A stretch of 32,863 bases of DNA from Lingula anatina (taxonomy: Eukaryota; Brachiopoda; Lingulata; Lingulida; Lingulidae), in contig NW_019775069.1 in assembly GCF_001039355.2 (NCBI RefSeq), forward strand, positions 1,161,517 through 1,194,379, read 5' to 3'. Each line of letters starts with the position of its first letter. The stretch's first letter is position 1. Shown here piece by piece: positions 1 through 12,800 of the stretch. The position numbers and the translations under genes are program-made. The notes beneath the pieces were generated by a model, which was given only the letters and a program-made list of their open reading frames with translations, searched no databases and was not told where the DNA came from.

Positions 1-1174
1 AATTGAATGCCATTTAACCCTCTAATTAAGAGGTAAAGGAAGTTCCAGTTAGATGGATGATTAAGATAGGACTTGTAAAGGTAACGGGCATTGTTTACCT
101 CAGTTTAATAAAAGTATGCAAGACGGAGTGTCAGCGGTTTAATAAAATAAATTGAATTTCACAAATAACATGGACCTCATATGCAATAATCAACATTTCC
201 CTTAACTCATTCAAATGCAGTGTTTTATACAACTTGGGATAACCATGATTAAATGCTTGTTAAAGAATTGACTAGACGTGAAATGGTTTTACACAGCTTC
301 ACGAGGATTTAGCCCCCTCGTGTAAGAGATTTGAATGAGTATGAACTTTTATCGGAAGCCAGAGAAGTCATCTTACAGGTAGACAATGCAGCTCAGTTTA
401 TCAGCTAAGCACGCTCTTTTCTCCAGTGGCTCGATTGTCGTCATCAGACCATGTGACAACGTAGCTCATTAACTCTCAGGGCGAGCAAATAGGACGTTTT
501 TTAAAGCCAAAAATTTACAAAATGAGTTTTTAATTTGTGTATTTGGATAAAGATATCGTTAGTTGGGCATGTTTTCTGAAGAATATGTTCCGTTCAGGCC
601 ATTCTGACGGCATGAAGCAAATCCTTTAAGAATGTGTATATTTACCCCGTGAACCACTTAAAGATAACACTGCGATTAATGCGGTGGAAAATACAATAGA
701 GAGAGTGAATAATGATAGGGTCGCTAAACGATTGTTGGCGGCATATAGCAACTAGCCTTATCCCCTGGTCGCCTGGGTAGCCACGTCCAATTAGAGTACT
801 TGTGTAAACAAACGGGCTCCTGTAGCGAACTATCCTTTTGTTGAACAGCTTCGCGCGTGCAGCTGATTATGTACGTAGTGACACTATAGCTATCTGCATA
901 TACGTTTGTGCTAGCTGTTATTTGATTCATTCTGCTGTATCGGATGTTGTGGATCAGCCCACTGGTTCGTTGACTTATTTTTTCTGAAAATTGGTGATGC
1001 AGATTTTGAGTGCTTAATTATTTACCCTGCTAACAAAAAAAAAAAGGGGAAGGGAGAGAAAAAGAGAGAGTGTCAAATGAAATGGGTAATGAGTAATACA
1101 ATATATTAAATAAAGGGACTCGCGGTGGAAGACACGATAGACTGTTTTGCATCAAGGTATGCTATTATAATCCG

Positions 1175-1210
1175 ACATGACCCATAACATGACCCATAAC
1201 ATGACTCATT
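1175..1210 (+). repeat. 12-bp tandem repeat, three units
   Basis: ACATGACCCATA twice and then ACATGACTCATT. Short and of no evident function. Confidence 0.9.
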
Positions 1211-3630
1211 GTTGTATGACTTATATTTGTGCCGCCTTATATTTTACTCTCGTTCATTTCGTGAAACTATTTCCTTGAATAAAGTTTTGACTGTATAAAT
1301 TTACTTTGTGACATGAAGTAATTAATACAACACGCCTGTTGAAAAGGGGGCTTTTCGTAATTAATACAGGTTCACTGTTCAGAAAAATATCGTCGCCGTT
1401 CGTCGCCGCTACCTTCAGGAAAGCGTACCCTCCGCTTGGATCACCGGCATTTTTGGTTATCTGACAAATTAGGGCAATTTACGTTTTAGCTAATAATTCT
1501 CAATTTACTAATATTTTGGACTAAATTCGATGTCAGATTCATAGCAATGACGGAAAGCTGCTATAGTAATTGTTTAAATTTCTAAACACTATGTTTCGTT
1601 TTTTCCTGATTTTTTTTATTATCAGTCGAAAACGTTTTCATGTTCAACTTCTCAAACTTGTACGTACACTATTCTGGACTATTTAATTTCATCCAACTAC
1701 ACATACAAAATACCACTAACTGCCCCCCCCCCCCATAAACAAACACACATAAACAAACACACTTGCTTACATTTTGCCGTTTTTGCGTCACTTGTTGTTG
1801 CACACTCTGAAGATCTAAGGCACGTATGACACCATTCATTGTATGATAATCTAAGCTTAAAACGGACTGGGTGGTTTTGGTTTAATTGCAGCAGGACATG
1901 CTGAAGGACAGTGAGTCCTGTACCCTGGTGGTAAGATGTCGATACATTGGGCGTGGTCCCTGTGTAGGTACATCAGACTGGACATTACTGGACATTCCGT
2001 TTGACACAATAATTTGTCCGGCAAAGTCTTTTTTGCGCCATTCTGGCACAGCTTAACAATATTTTAAAACACTGCTTAACTAATTTTATGCACTGAAAAA
2101 CCGACCGCTAGCATGCAAAATTTCAAATTCTTCGATACAGTAGTTGCCGACAAACAGGTAAGTAACTATGGCCATTGACCATTGACAGCGTCACTATTTG
2201 GAGTGGATACCGCATTGGTGCTAAAACACCAATGTAAGACATCGATGGTAACCTGAACCAGATCGAATAAATGAATACTCTGGGGACCACTTGACCATCA
2301 TTTGATAGGGGGTACCTTACGAACAATGTTAGGTTGCACGATGAGTTTGTCGGTTCACACAGAGAACTTTTAATAGCAGATAACTTACAGAACAAAGAGA
2401 ATGAGTAGCAACCTTGGTCATCAAAATCGCCATATTTGAACCAAATATAGCTAATACATGTATGTGGGTAGGTCATTACTCGCCGAATAAACGGCCTGCA
2501 TGTCCTACAACAAAACTGAACCAAATTGGGCACGTCTTAACCGTTGCCTGGAATTTTATTCCAACTTAAACTGTAAAAAATTGTAAAAAGCCTACCCTAA
2601 ATGCCTTGTCGCTTGAAAGCTCTGGTAGCAGCAAGATGAGGTCCGGAGTAACAGCGACCATTGCTGTGACTAGACACTGACGTGAGAGGGCCTTTGTGTG
2701 GCGTGTAACTCTTTTAAAGAGGATAATTTGGAAAATATGGAGATCCAGGATATCGCTTCCAATGGTTGCCGTATGACTAAAAATAGGCATTATATTTTTG
2801 TTTGCTTCACATGCGCATTCAATTAATATACTGATCTCACAATGACAGCGAACAGATTATCAAAAGTTTTTAAAACACGATTTTAATCCTTATTTTCATT
2901 TATCAGTCAAATATCAGCAAAATAGGGGATAAACTGACGAATTATGATTTGGAGAAAATATTCCATATTAAATGTCAAGTCTGTAAATATTCTGTTATCC
3001 ACTTGTTTACGTTCACATTCACTTGCTTTTTGATAAGAAATGGTGATTTAAAGGTGATCCTTATCTTGAAATAATTATTTAACAGATAGAAAATCAGAAT
3101 GCATTTCGTAAATCGATTCACAATGCGCTCGCCTTGCACATATTTGGGTGAAGGTAGAATAAGAAGGGACAGTTCATCAAATTATCAGTCATTTCTACAA
3201 GTAAATTAAAACTTTATAATACAACGGGGGGGGGGGGGGTCAGCTTTTAAGAATGAAAGGCTGCGGAAGCGAGGCAGGCCCCCTTGGCATGTAGTTTGGT
3301 ACGATTTAGGCCTATGATTAAACTAGTCAAAATTCCTAATTCAAGAGGACCATTGGTGTGATTTTTTTTAGAAATCGAAGGGGGCTCAGGATCCCCCTGA
3401 GCGCTCCTCAAATCCGCCAATGGTACATCTACTCTACAAACGTTATTTTATTATTCAGTACACTAGTCACAATACTGCTATAGGTAGAACTAGACTGGTG
3501 AGACATTGAGGAGTATATTTAAAGTGATAATAACTCTTTGTGTGAGATCTATATTTCACAATAAAAAACATTGTGAACAACTCATAGAAATATAATATAT
3601 TCTGTTTTCCCACAAAAACGGCAGTTATAG

Positions 3631-3715
3631 CTATTATTCTGATATCTGAGCTTGTCTTCAGACCACGTGTCCTCCACTGAAGGCTATACTTTTAACAAAA
3701 AAACAAACTTTTTAG

Positions 3716-3760
<45 letters not shown>

Positions 3761-3850
3761 AGGGACTAATTTTGAATGTAAAAATGTATTTCTTTAACGT
3801 TTGGTTAGTATGGGAAAATTGTTGTTTACTCCAGGAAAATTCATTTCTAG
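3631..3850 (+). repeat. Dispersed repeat, copy related to 7759-7945
   Basis: Both segments share TTATTCTG, ATCTG.GCTTG, TACGTGGC/CCACGTGTC, GACTAA.TTTGAATGT, TTAACCGTTGG/TTAACGTTTGG and AGTATGGGAAAATT in the same order. The 44-A run sits inside this copy only. The family is not recognised. Confidence 0.6.
3716..3759. repeat. Homopolymer run of 44 A
   Basis: A pure A-run within a degenerate dispersed repeat. Any ORF across it is an artefact of poly-lysine codons. Confidence 0.95.
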
Positions 3851-4189
3851 CCAAAACGAAGAGTTATTATCCCTTTAACCCAACAGTTACAGTTACTTAC
3901 TAAGTACTGTTACAGGTACAATACATTGTTGATCGGGGAAGGTGAGGAGGTATTTGATAATTAGTTCAGACCACACAACAGGGATCGTGTAAAATATTTG
4001 ATATTAAATAAAATAAAAAACAAATTGCTCTAATTGGTAATTACTATTAACAGATCAACAGAGCACAATTTTTCCACCACGTGTTAAGTCTTATCGCAAC
4101 TCTCGGGCGTTTATAAATAATCTCCAAATATTTCTTGATCAAATACAGCTGATAGCTACCTTCAGTGAATTCATGGTTGATGTACCGAC

Positions 4190-6990
4190 CTCATTGTAAG
4201 CTCACATAACATGAAAGATAAGAGCGGGACAACTAAATTGACAGAGGTCACTGACAAAAGACTAGGGTCTTGTCTACGTCAGTGTGCGCTATGTGTGTAG
4301 ACTGAGTTAACATGTTATCAGAGAAGAAATGGAGGTTAGATTTTCTATTTTAGGCATAGGCTAATCTGGCGAGATTCAGCTCAATCGAGAAACAATTTTA
4401 TGCAATTGTGAAACTAAGCTGGTAAAAAGTAAAAAAAAAAAGAAGTACGTATACGTACGGTTACAACACTCAAACAACAGAAGAGAGAGTGATATGAAGT
4501 GTTATTAAAACCGTGTTTAATAAACATTAATCATTCGTCATTTTGCATTAATCGATATCTCAATAGAGAAAAATAGAACACACGACGTTCTTGCTGGCTG
4601 GAAATAACTAGGTTAATCCAGTGTGGCGTCATTATCAAGAGGACCAAACACAAGCGTCTCATTCATTTCTTAATGTCAGCATCTCGTATATATAACCAAG
4701 ATATGGTTCAGTGTTGGCATTTATTTATTTATTATTCAAAATAAAAATGGTTTTGTTATAAATACAAGTAGAAGATTTCTGACATTTTTTTTTTACAAAA
4801 AAGTTCCATCCACTGTAAATAAGTCAGTGGTTTTCTATCATAATCTTTCACTAAGCTGTTTTAACAGAATGTTAAAATAGAATGACAAGGTAAAGACTTA
4901 AACGGCTGATCCGGTAATTTTGTTGACGTTTGGTGCTGTCTTTCAATATAATAGGCACATGCGCATTTATTTTCCTCGGTGGAAATGACAGTGGAATATT
5001 ATATTTAAGATAGTACATGTAATAAATGTGAGTAAATGGTATTAAATATAAATATCTTATCGTTAGTTTGCATTTTCTGTACCACTACATGTTGGTAATA
5101 TGGTATGTGGAATGAAAACCTCCACTCATAGCAATTAACTCCTGTGATGTGATCAATTATAAATAAAAGCACATGAAGCTTGGGGTGGGACAATATTTTT
5201 GACCAAAGTTCTACTGGAATATTGTTTGGGACTCAGAATTTAATAAGCAAAATTAGTTATGGCCTATGGACCCCCAGGGCCAGGTTTTAAAATTACATGC
5301 ATTTTAACATACCGATAATCTATCCCAGTTTAATTAAATTTCCGTCACAAACGTAACAAATATACATAATTTTACAGTAATTTCAACAGGTAAATTTTAA
5401 GTGAAAAGAACAGTACAATACGTGTTTTGTACATAGCATTTTCACTTTCGGTATTTCTGTTAAATTATTTTGATAGCAGTACATATTTAACTAGGACTAG
5501 TGAAACGACTCCATCGCAGCGCGCATAGTGTTAGAAAATATACAAGGTCAAATATTATGTGCACACAAAGTTGATATCAACCCTCTGTCAGTTATAAGCA
5601 GCCCGTGAAGCGACCAAATTTTCACTTGGCATGAACGATAAGAACGCACCAACCGACTTTACTGAGGTCTAAGAACCTCGCATACACATTCACATGCATA
5701 AGTGACATCAGCAACACACTGACCATTTCCAAAATTTAAGACAAAATACGTGAAGTAACATTTGAACAAAATGTACCCTTCTTTCTTTGGAAATATTCTA
5801 AAAATCTAAAAATGTGATTATCGTATAAAATAAACAAATGCACGTATCATAAATCACGTGACAATGTGTTTGTTGCACCACTTTGAACACAAAGAGGATA
5901 AGACAGCCACTGATCAACACTCCGCCATTTTATCTAGCGAATTTCAACTGGCAGGAAACGTACAGGTACTTTATATATTTTCTAATTCCGCTTACATTGT
6001 ATCTGCTATAATAATTTGTTTGGATGTTGTTGTAAAACCATTATTTGCGGGACGATGATATTTTGAAGTTTATATTGAGCACATAATGCATACATGTAAG
6101 TCTTTGATCTGAAGAAGTGCGAACCCGACACCCACCGTATAATTTGGCAACCTAACATTCTTTGGCTCTGTTCAGAACCAAGGTAAATCGTCCGCGAATG
6201 AAATATTGCAAACACTTGTATATTAGAATGGATTTCCACCGTCCATGCGCACCGTCTCAGTGGGACAGAGCGAATAATTCTTGGCACGCTTTCAAATGGG
6301 CCACGTCGTATTTAATACGAAGACAAGTTAGTTTGCAGATCAACTGGTTGTGAACGAGGCCCAAGTTGATATGTGGAGTATTTGATATGAGGATCAAATA
6401 TATTAGAAAGAGAATGAAATATTTTTATAGCTCTGACCCTGCTGTAACAGCCTGCGTGGTAGGCAGCGGTAACACACCAAGTTTTCAAGTGGGTGGCGCC
6501 ATATTTGATCCGTAACTCAATTCGCCAATCAACTCGGTTATAAACAGAGGCCTTGTATGTCCTTTTAATATTCCTCTTTCAGTAAGCGTTGAATTATCGA
6601 CATCTGCATGTTAGTATATTCTTCATACTTCTCCACTTTGAGTTAAGCAGTTACTGTTATATTGCTTTATTATTATATTTACTATTTTTTAATCATATAA
6701 TTCAATAAATGTGGGTCGACATTTTGGTACCAATTCTCCAGGAAAGCATACTGGGTATGTCCATGCATCAGTCAGGATCTTCAACAATGATATTAAAGTA
6801 TTTCATGTTTTCACACAGTACATAGCAACCATTGATAAAGATATAGACAACTACATACAGCTGATAAACCAACCTCATTTTAAGCTCACTTGACATTAAA
6901 GATTAGAACGCGCCAACTGACCTTACTGTAGTCACGGACACACATAAGTAAGAAAGCCATCAACAACGCACTCATTTTTTCACAGTTCGA
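4190..6990 (+). repeat. Three degenerate copies of one repeat plus a local duplication
   Basis: Related blocks of 70-130 bp occur near 4190-4262, 5608-5740 and 6868-6990, with a shared pattern of GA.AAGA..GCG.CAACT.A, TTGACAGAGGTCACTGAC or ACCTTACTGTAGTCACGGAC, then CATCA.CAACGCAC. Between them, 6283-6361 and 6474-6553 are a second diverged pair (TTTCAA.TGGG, ATCAACT.GGTT, AACAGAGGCC). No ORF in this stretch looks like a gene. Confidence 0.45.
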
Positions 6991-7758
6991 AACGGATAGA
7001 AGACCTCTTCATATAGTTTTATTTCATTAAGATATAAAAAATAGTATTTAAATTTCATTCGGTCATGAACAAAAAAGGGTTGCATATCATAAATACGTAC
7101 ATGTGCTTAACATTATTGTAGCGGTTTTCCCTCCGTCTAAATTTAACAGGTAGCGTCGTCTGGCTATTTAAGGGGGGGGGGGACGCCCGTTGAAGAAACG
7201 TGCCAGTTGTTGTTTGTGCAGCCTGGCCACAATACAAGGAACATAAGTCAATATGTGCGAGACAGTAAAATACGTTTATGCCGACTGAGTTATACATGTA
7301 TGCCCTCTTTAAGTGTTTGGAATCAAATCTAGCGTGGTATGATTGTATGGTACCATTTTATCTGCCCCACGGTCATGATTACAAATCTTTTTTTCATGTG
7401 GTTATCGGACAATACAGTTTTTACGCACATTGGGTGAATGTTCCATTCATTTGGGCAAAGAATTACAATCTGGCATTACACGGCATCAGCAATAACTAAG
7501 CGAATGCTTACGTTTCAGAGCAAAATGATTGCCTGGTTTCAGTACGTAAAAAGGTGCTAATTGATATACAATTGCATGCATAAAAGTAAAAATTCTGAAT
7601 AAGGGATGCATGATCTAACAGGGAGCCAGTGTAACTCTCTTAAAGCTCTTGTTATATGATTTTACCTGGTGTGCAGTTTAGAGGGTGCACTGACGTATTC
7701 TGAATACACTGCATTTTTCCTTTAAATTCCATTTTACCACCAAGGCAGTGCATATATC

Positions 7759-7945
7759 GAAATTATTCTGGAATCTGTGCTTGCAGTCGGATTACGTGGC
7801 TTCCAAATATGGCTATAATTTCTGTTATCTTACGAGATATTTCAGAGGTTTCTTAAAAAATTAAAGATAATAGAGACTAACTTTGAATGTCGGAACGGAT
7901 TCATTAACCGTTGGTAAGTATGGGAAAATTATCGTTTTTTATATT
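7759..7945 (+). repeat. Dispersed repeat, second copy of 3631-3850
   Basis: Same order of conserved blocks as the copy at 3631-3850, without the A-run. It ends AGTATGGGAAAATTATCG. There is no coding capacity. Confidence 0.6.
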
Positions 7946-8239
7946 AAATGTAAACAACACAAATTATAATGAAATCATGAGTGTAAATAAAGGTTCAATG
8001 AGGTGAAGGTGAGCATAAGGCATTTTATGTTAGATAAGAAATATAATGTTACTGTCGTCGACATCCTGTTTCACTTCAGGATTGGACACTGTTAACCTCC
8101 AGACTTCGTAATTAATTTTAATGGCGTCGCTTGCTTGTGCACTCGACTCGTTGCATGACCTTACGTGTAATTATTGCAAGTGGACGTGTGCAATTTGAGT
8201 AATAAAAATTGTACCGTGCCGCAACGTACATTAGTGCAG

Positions 8240-8395
8240 CATTGAATCTACCCTCTACCAGGGCGACAGAATGATTTTCAACAGATATTCACAGATATGT
8301 ATCTAGATAAATAGACAGTCATTTTGGTCTGATGTCGCTTCAGCCAAAAATGTCCACAATAATAACTGTGGCCCTGGTAGAGGGTACATTGAATC
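8240..8395. mobile_element. 138-bp MITE with perfect 9-bp target duplication
   Basis: TACCCTCTACCAGGGC.ACAG (8249-8269) is the inverse of 8366-8386 with one mismatch. CATTGAATC directly flanks both ends (8240-8248 and 8387-8395), a textbook target duplication. The 138-bp element has no ORF. A 9-bp duplication fits some Mutator- or Merlin-like families, but I cannot assign one. Confidence 0.9.
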
Positions 8396-9227
8396 CACAT
8401 AAGGTAAGAAATTTGGGGAAAAAAAGACGTTCAGAAGTAATATCCAAGAGATCAGATTGAGGGAAAACGGTTGGGAGAGCTAAGAAGACTGATGCAAGTT
8501 AGGGAAAGCTTCCGAAGTTGGTGACTTCTCGTAAATCATGCAGTTAGCGAGCGTCACAAACCAAACCGATTTAACTGGTCATAATCTATCCGTAAAAAGT
8601 TAGCATTACATATATAAAAAATGTTTCATTACACAAGCTCTAGATAGACGTACATGTCGTGATGAACAAAAGTTCTATTTAGAAGCATGTAACCTGTTTC
8701 ATTCCTGTAAAATCTGACAATAATTAGTTCTGCGAGTAAAACCTTTCACGCCTCAATAGTTTTAATCATGTTTTATTTCAACAATACCTTACACGGTGTA
8801 TTTTATAGTATCAATAAAATTGCTATTTTCACTATTACATATTTATATCAATTTTTTAATGATTAGTGTACATACACACAATGGACAATAGAAATGTCAC
8901 CCATACTGAACCAATACTTTGGGGGAGCTTAATGACTGTGGAATGATATGCACCTGGCATCATTTTATTAACATCAAATTCCACAAAAAGACCAACAATA
9001 CAATATTCCATGGTACAGCGGTTTTATGCTCATTAATCACATTATAAGTAGACCAGGCATTACAACTTTGATTACTCTGATTCAATGTCTGTATATCAAG
9101 AAACTCAAAGGTAAATAGATAAGTTACAGTTGTTTTGGGTTTTAAGTTTGGGGAATGTTTAAAATGTTAAAACTATTAATAAAATACTTGGATTCCATAT
9201 TTTCCTCATTTTCACAGGAGAAGGACC

Positions 9228-9810
9228 ATGGCAACAGCACAGATATTTCCATTTGAAATACCACGGAATGAAAAAGAAAATTATTTCCGCATGCACCTGC
9301 TCTTAGAGCATGCAACGGACGTGCTTCGAGATGTTCTCAGGACTCAGCTAAAAGCAGCTTATCCGGGACTGTTTGATCCCAGTAAAACTGACAAACTTTT
9401 TGACGTACTTGACAATCTACAAGTCAAACATACCTTACTGCTATTGAAAAATAGAAAGGTAAGAAACTCGAGTCAAATGAAACTCCTGTACCCCTCTGGC
9501 ACCCCTTCAACAACTGTGACAACACAGGACTTAGATATTACACTTGCAGTTGTTTTATTAAGAAACATCACCAATCTGAACCCTCATGCTAAATGGGAAA
9601 ACCCACCAGCTTCCGACACCTCCATAGAGGCCAACATTGGGAGAGTGAAGACCTACCGCAATCAGCTCTCACATGGACAGCGTCTTGGCATCACTGACAC
9701 AGCATTTCAGGCAGAGTTTAATGCTCTCAAGCAAGTCCTGCTGTCACTGTCCCCAATATATACCAGTGATGATTACGACAAGCTTCTTATTGTGCCCCTG
9801 GATGCTAAAG
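9228..9810 (+). CDS. Exon 1: DZIP3-like HEPN domain
   Basis: This is the first coding exon (194 codons plus one base). It follows a TTTTCACAG acceptor ending at 9217, so an upstream non-coding exon is likely but was not located. The product is helical, with the pattern of the DZIP3-type HEPN family: an N-terminal helix with LLLEHATDVLRDVLR, a central DLDITLAVVLLRNI helix, and the motif RNQLSH followed by G (residues 144-149). That motif matches the RX4-6H catalytic signature of HEPN ribonucleases. The exon ends GATGCTAAAG followed by GTAATC. No in-frame stop separates the acceptor from the ATG, so an earlier start in an unseen exon is possible. Confidence 0.9.
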
Positions 9811-12800
9811 GTAATCGAGCTTTGTAAAACAGCGTTTGGCGAGTAACAATAAAATATAAGAGTCAAAGGTAATTGATTTATAATGGTCAACATCAGCGTA
9901 TACACACGTAATAATATTGGTTTGCAATTTGAAAAATTGTATTTTACCTAATTTTCTTTTACCCCTTTTCTTAATATTATGCTTTAGTGAGCACATAGTG
10001 TTTATACACTGTAGTGCATTTTTGTTGGTCCGCCGTGAAGATATTTCTTAGAAAGAAATGTAAGCGTTTGTGATATTTTGAAGCTCTAGGTAGAACAACA
10101 TAATTTAGTTTGCTTTACATGTTCGCCACCAAGTGCGTCATTTTTTTTTCGTTTGTCTGTCTGTCTGTTAGCAACATCATGCACATTGTGGACTGCTTTT
10201 GATGAACTTTTGACAAACTGTTGGCAGTGGACCAAGTAACTAAATTGCTTGTGAACTTTTTGTTTATTAATTGGTTAGTTTTAATTACAAATTGAGAGGT
10301 GAGCTGCATTGGCTATCTATGCTCCTTCGGTTCGTTTTTAGTTTTTATTGACATCTTTTTATTGTGTAATTTTCTATCAACTATAAATAGTTATGTGAAT
10401 TGTAGCATGTTTGTTATGATTGTGTTTATGGCATTCATTTAATATTTCCAGTTGCCCCATGCCAGCTCTTCTCTGTACATCTACCAAGAAAACTTCCTGA
10501 CCTTAAAGGCCGCGAAGAATTGGTACAACTAATACAGCAGTATATTGCAGGTGAAACCCGACTTGTTCTTCTAACGGGGATGGGGGGCATTGGTAAGACA
10601 TCGGTGGCTATCGAGGTCGGACATCGCGAGGAAAATGCACTGTACATTGATATGAGACAAATCACCGACCTTGAAACTATCAAGTTATCTCTAGCCCAGC
10701 ACTACCACCCAACACGACCCCTGATAGATTTATACAGTGATTATCAAAATATACTCATACAAACTTTGTCTAGTTTAACTTCAGACACTGTTATCATTTT
10801 TGATAACAACGATGAGGTTATTAAGTCAAAATGGCAGGACTTTCACAGCTTGCTTCAGAATATTTTAAATTCATCAAAGCATATTACTTTGTTGTGTACC
10901 AGCCGTGAATCATTCAGCCTCAGGTCGCATACCACGACTGTCATAATCGTATCTCCCCTTGGTAAGGCACCCTCCATTGATATCCTTTGGGAAGGAAAAA
11001 CCGCCAGTCCCACTGTCAGTGAATCAATAGCCCTAGGTGAAATAGCAGAGAAGTGTGGGGGAAATCCACTCATACTGAAATTATCATCAGCTCAACTCAA
11101 GCAAAAAACTGCACAAGAAGTATTGGATAGGATGAACAAAAATAGCATTGAAGGCTGGGGTAAGTACGCAGAAGCAGCAACATATTATAAGAAATCTCTT
11201 GAAATCCAGAAATAAATTTTTGGTAAAAAGACCCGGTGTGAGGGGAAGGGGATGGATGTCAGCCATAATATTGCAACGTGTGGTAATATCACATGTGAAT
11301 GGAGTGCACTACGTTATTGGGTGAACAAAATTATTTTTATGTCGACAGGTTGCTGCAGGAATAAATACAACAACATCCAAGGCATTTACTGGGACAGGGG
11401 TGAGAAATTTCTTTTTTGGGTTTTTGGTTTTCCTTGATTGCACAGAGGGGAGTTCACTGCCGGTGTGACAGGAATAGAAGTCTAGGTTCCAAGTGATTTT
11501 TTACTGGTTTTCTTTGCTCTGCCGGTGCGTTGTGTTAACTTGCCAACAGTGGTGTAATTTATTCACCCATGTGTGCTCATACATGTAAATTACAATGTAT
11601 ATATAAAACACTTGCATGTGTCAATCGACATGGTAATTTAGTGATTTGCAGGGCTACCACGACTGACAATTATGTACAGAGTTACTACTTAATTGGGAAT
11701 ATTATTTTTTACCAAGTAAATTTTCTACAAAATATTTATTTTTTCTCTTACTTTTTTTTAAAAATCCAAAACTGAGGTGTCACTCCATGTGTAGCCAAGT
11801 GTGTTACCTAATTACTGCACAACTCACGAAACAATTAATGCATTCAGTTGCATGTTCTGTGGTCAGAAATGTGAGGGGTGGTCTTTTTGGCAATTTCTGC
11901 CCTTGAATAAAAACGCATGGGTTTGGTGATGAGGCCAGATATGGACGGTAGATTCCGTGTCTGCCGAAGTGTACGAGAGGCATAAAACGAAGATTGTGCA
12001 CTGCCTAGGATGGAAGCAGGGGGTGGTAACGTCTCTGTTTGGGGAGCATATCATGTCGGTGCCCAGGACCAGTTGTTTTTTCTAGGAGGCAACCTTAACC
12101 AGGATTCTTACAGAGACATTCTACAGAAAACAATGCTTCGATTGGTAAGAGTCATCTTCAGGAACAAATTTGTATACCAAGACGACTGCGCAACCACATC
12201 GAGCTCGCAAAATCACTATTTTTCTTCAAAACCAATGGGTTCAGCAACTGCCCTGGCCTGCAAACTCTCCCGATTTGAATCCAATTGAAAAACTTTGGGC
12301 AAAAGTAACTCACAGATTTAATAGCTATGGTCATCGGTCGGTAAATAGTGATGAACTGCGACAGGCAAATATCACTGCGTGGAATTATATCCCCATCCAA
12401 ACTCTAAAAAACGTGGCACAGGGTATGCCATGTAGGATGAGGGCGCTGCAAGCGGCTGCTGGAGGTCATACCCGTAATTACTGACTTTTCATGATTAACT
12501 GTAGTGAATTCTTTGACTGTGTAACATATCACTTTCTTTAATATCTTAACTTAAAGTTAATATTGACATCAAGCTGATGACATGGTTTTCTGGGGGTGTT
12601 CCTTTCTTTTGAATGGCATCTTATGTCAGATGTGATATTATTGACCAAAATTTCTCACAACAGAAGACTGGATGTTTTTATCACTCAGTGACATACTTTT
12701 TTTGATGAATCAAGCCAAAGAATATTTAATCAGCACTCAAAAATAACAATGATAAAAAATATTCCATATTAAGTAGTAACCCTGTATGTCAACAAAATTT

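Larger units (their letters stand above)
1..9217. other. No recognisable gene: intergenic DNA or 5' intron
   Basis: AT-rich DNA without a coding region I can support. It contains the repeats listed separately and C or G runs near 1724, 3227 and 7173. The acceptor at 9217 means some of it is probably the first intron of the caspase fusion gene, whose 5' exon and promoter I could not locate. The longest ORF (2123-2533, minus) has no domain features. Confidence 0.6.

Noticed and set aside
2123-2533. 136-codon minus-strand ORF, the longest in the first 9 kb
   Set aside because: No domain-like pattern, no matching splice context, and the plus strand looks like AT-rich repeat DNA (CATCAAAATCGCCATATTTG). 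Length alone is not enough.
3652-3903. 83-codon ORF with a poly-lysine run
   Set aside because: It is created by a 44-base A-run inside a dispersed repeat.
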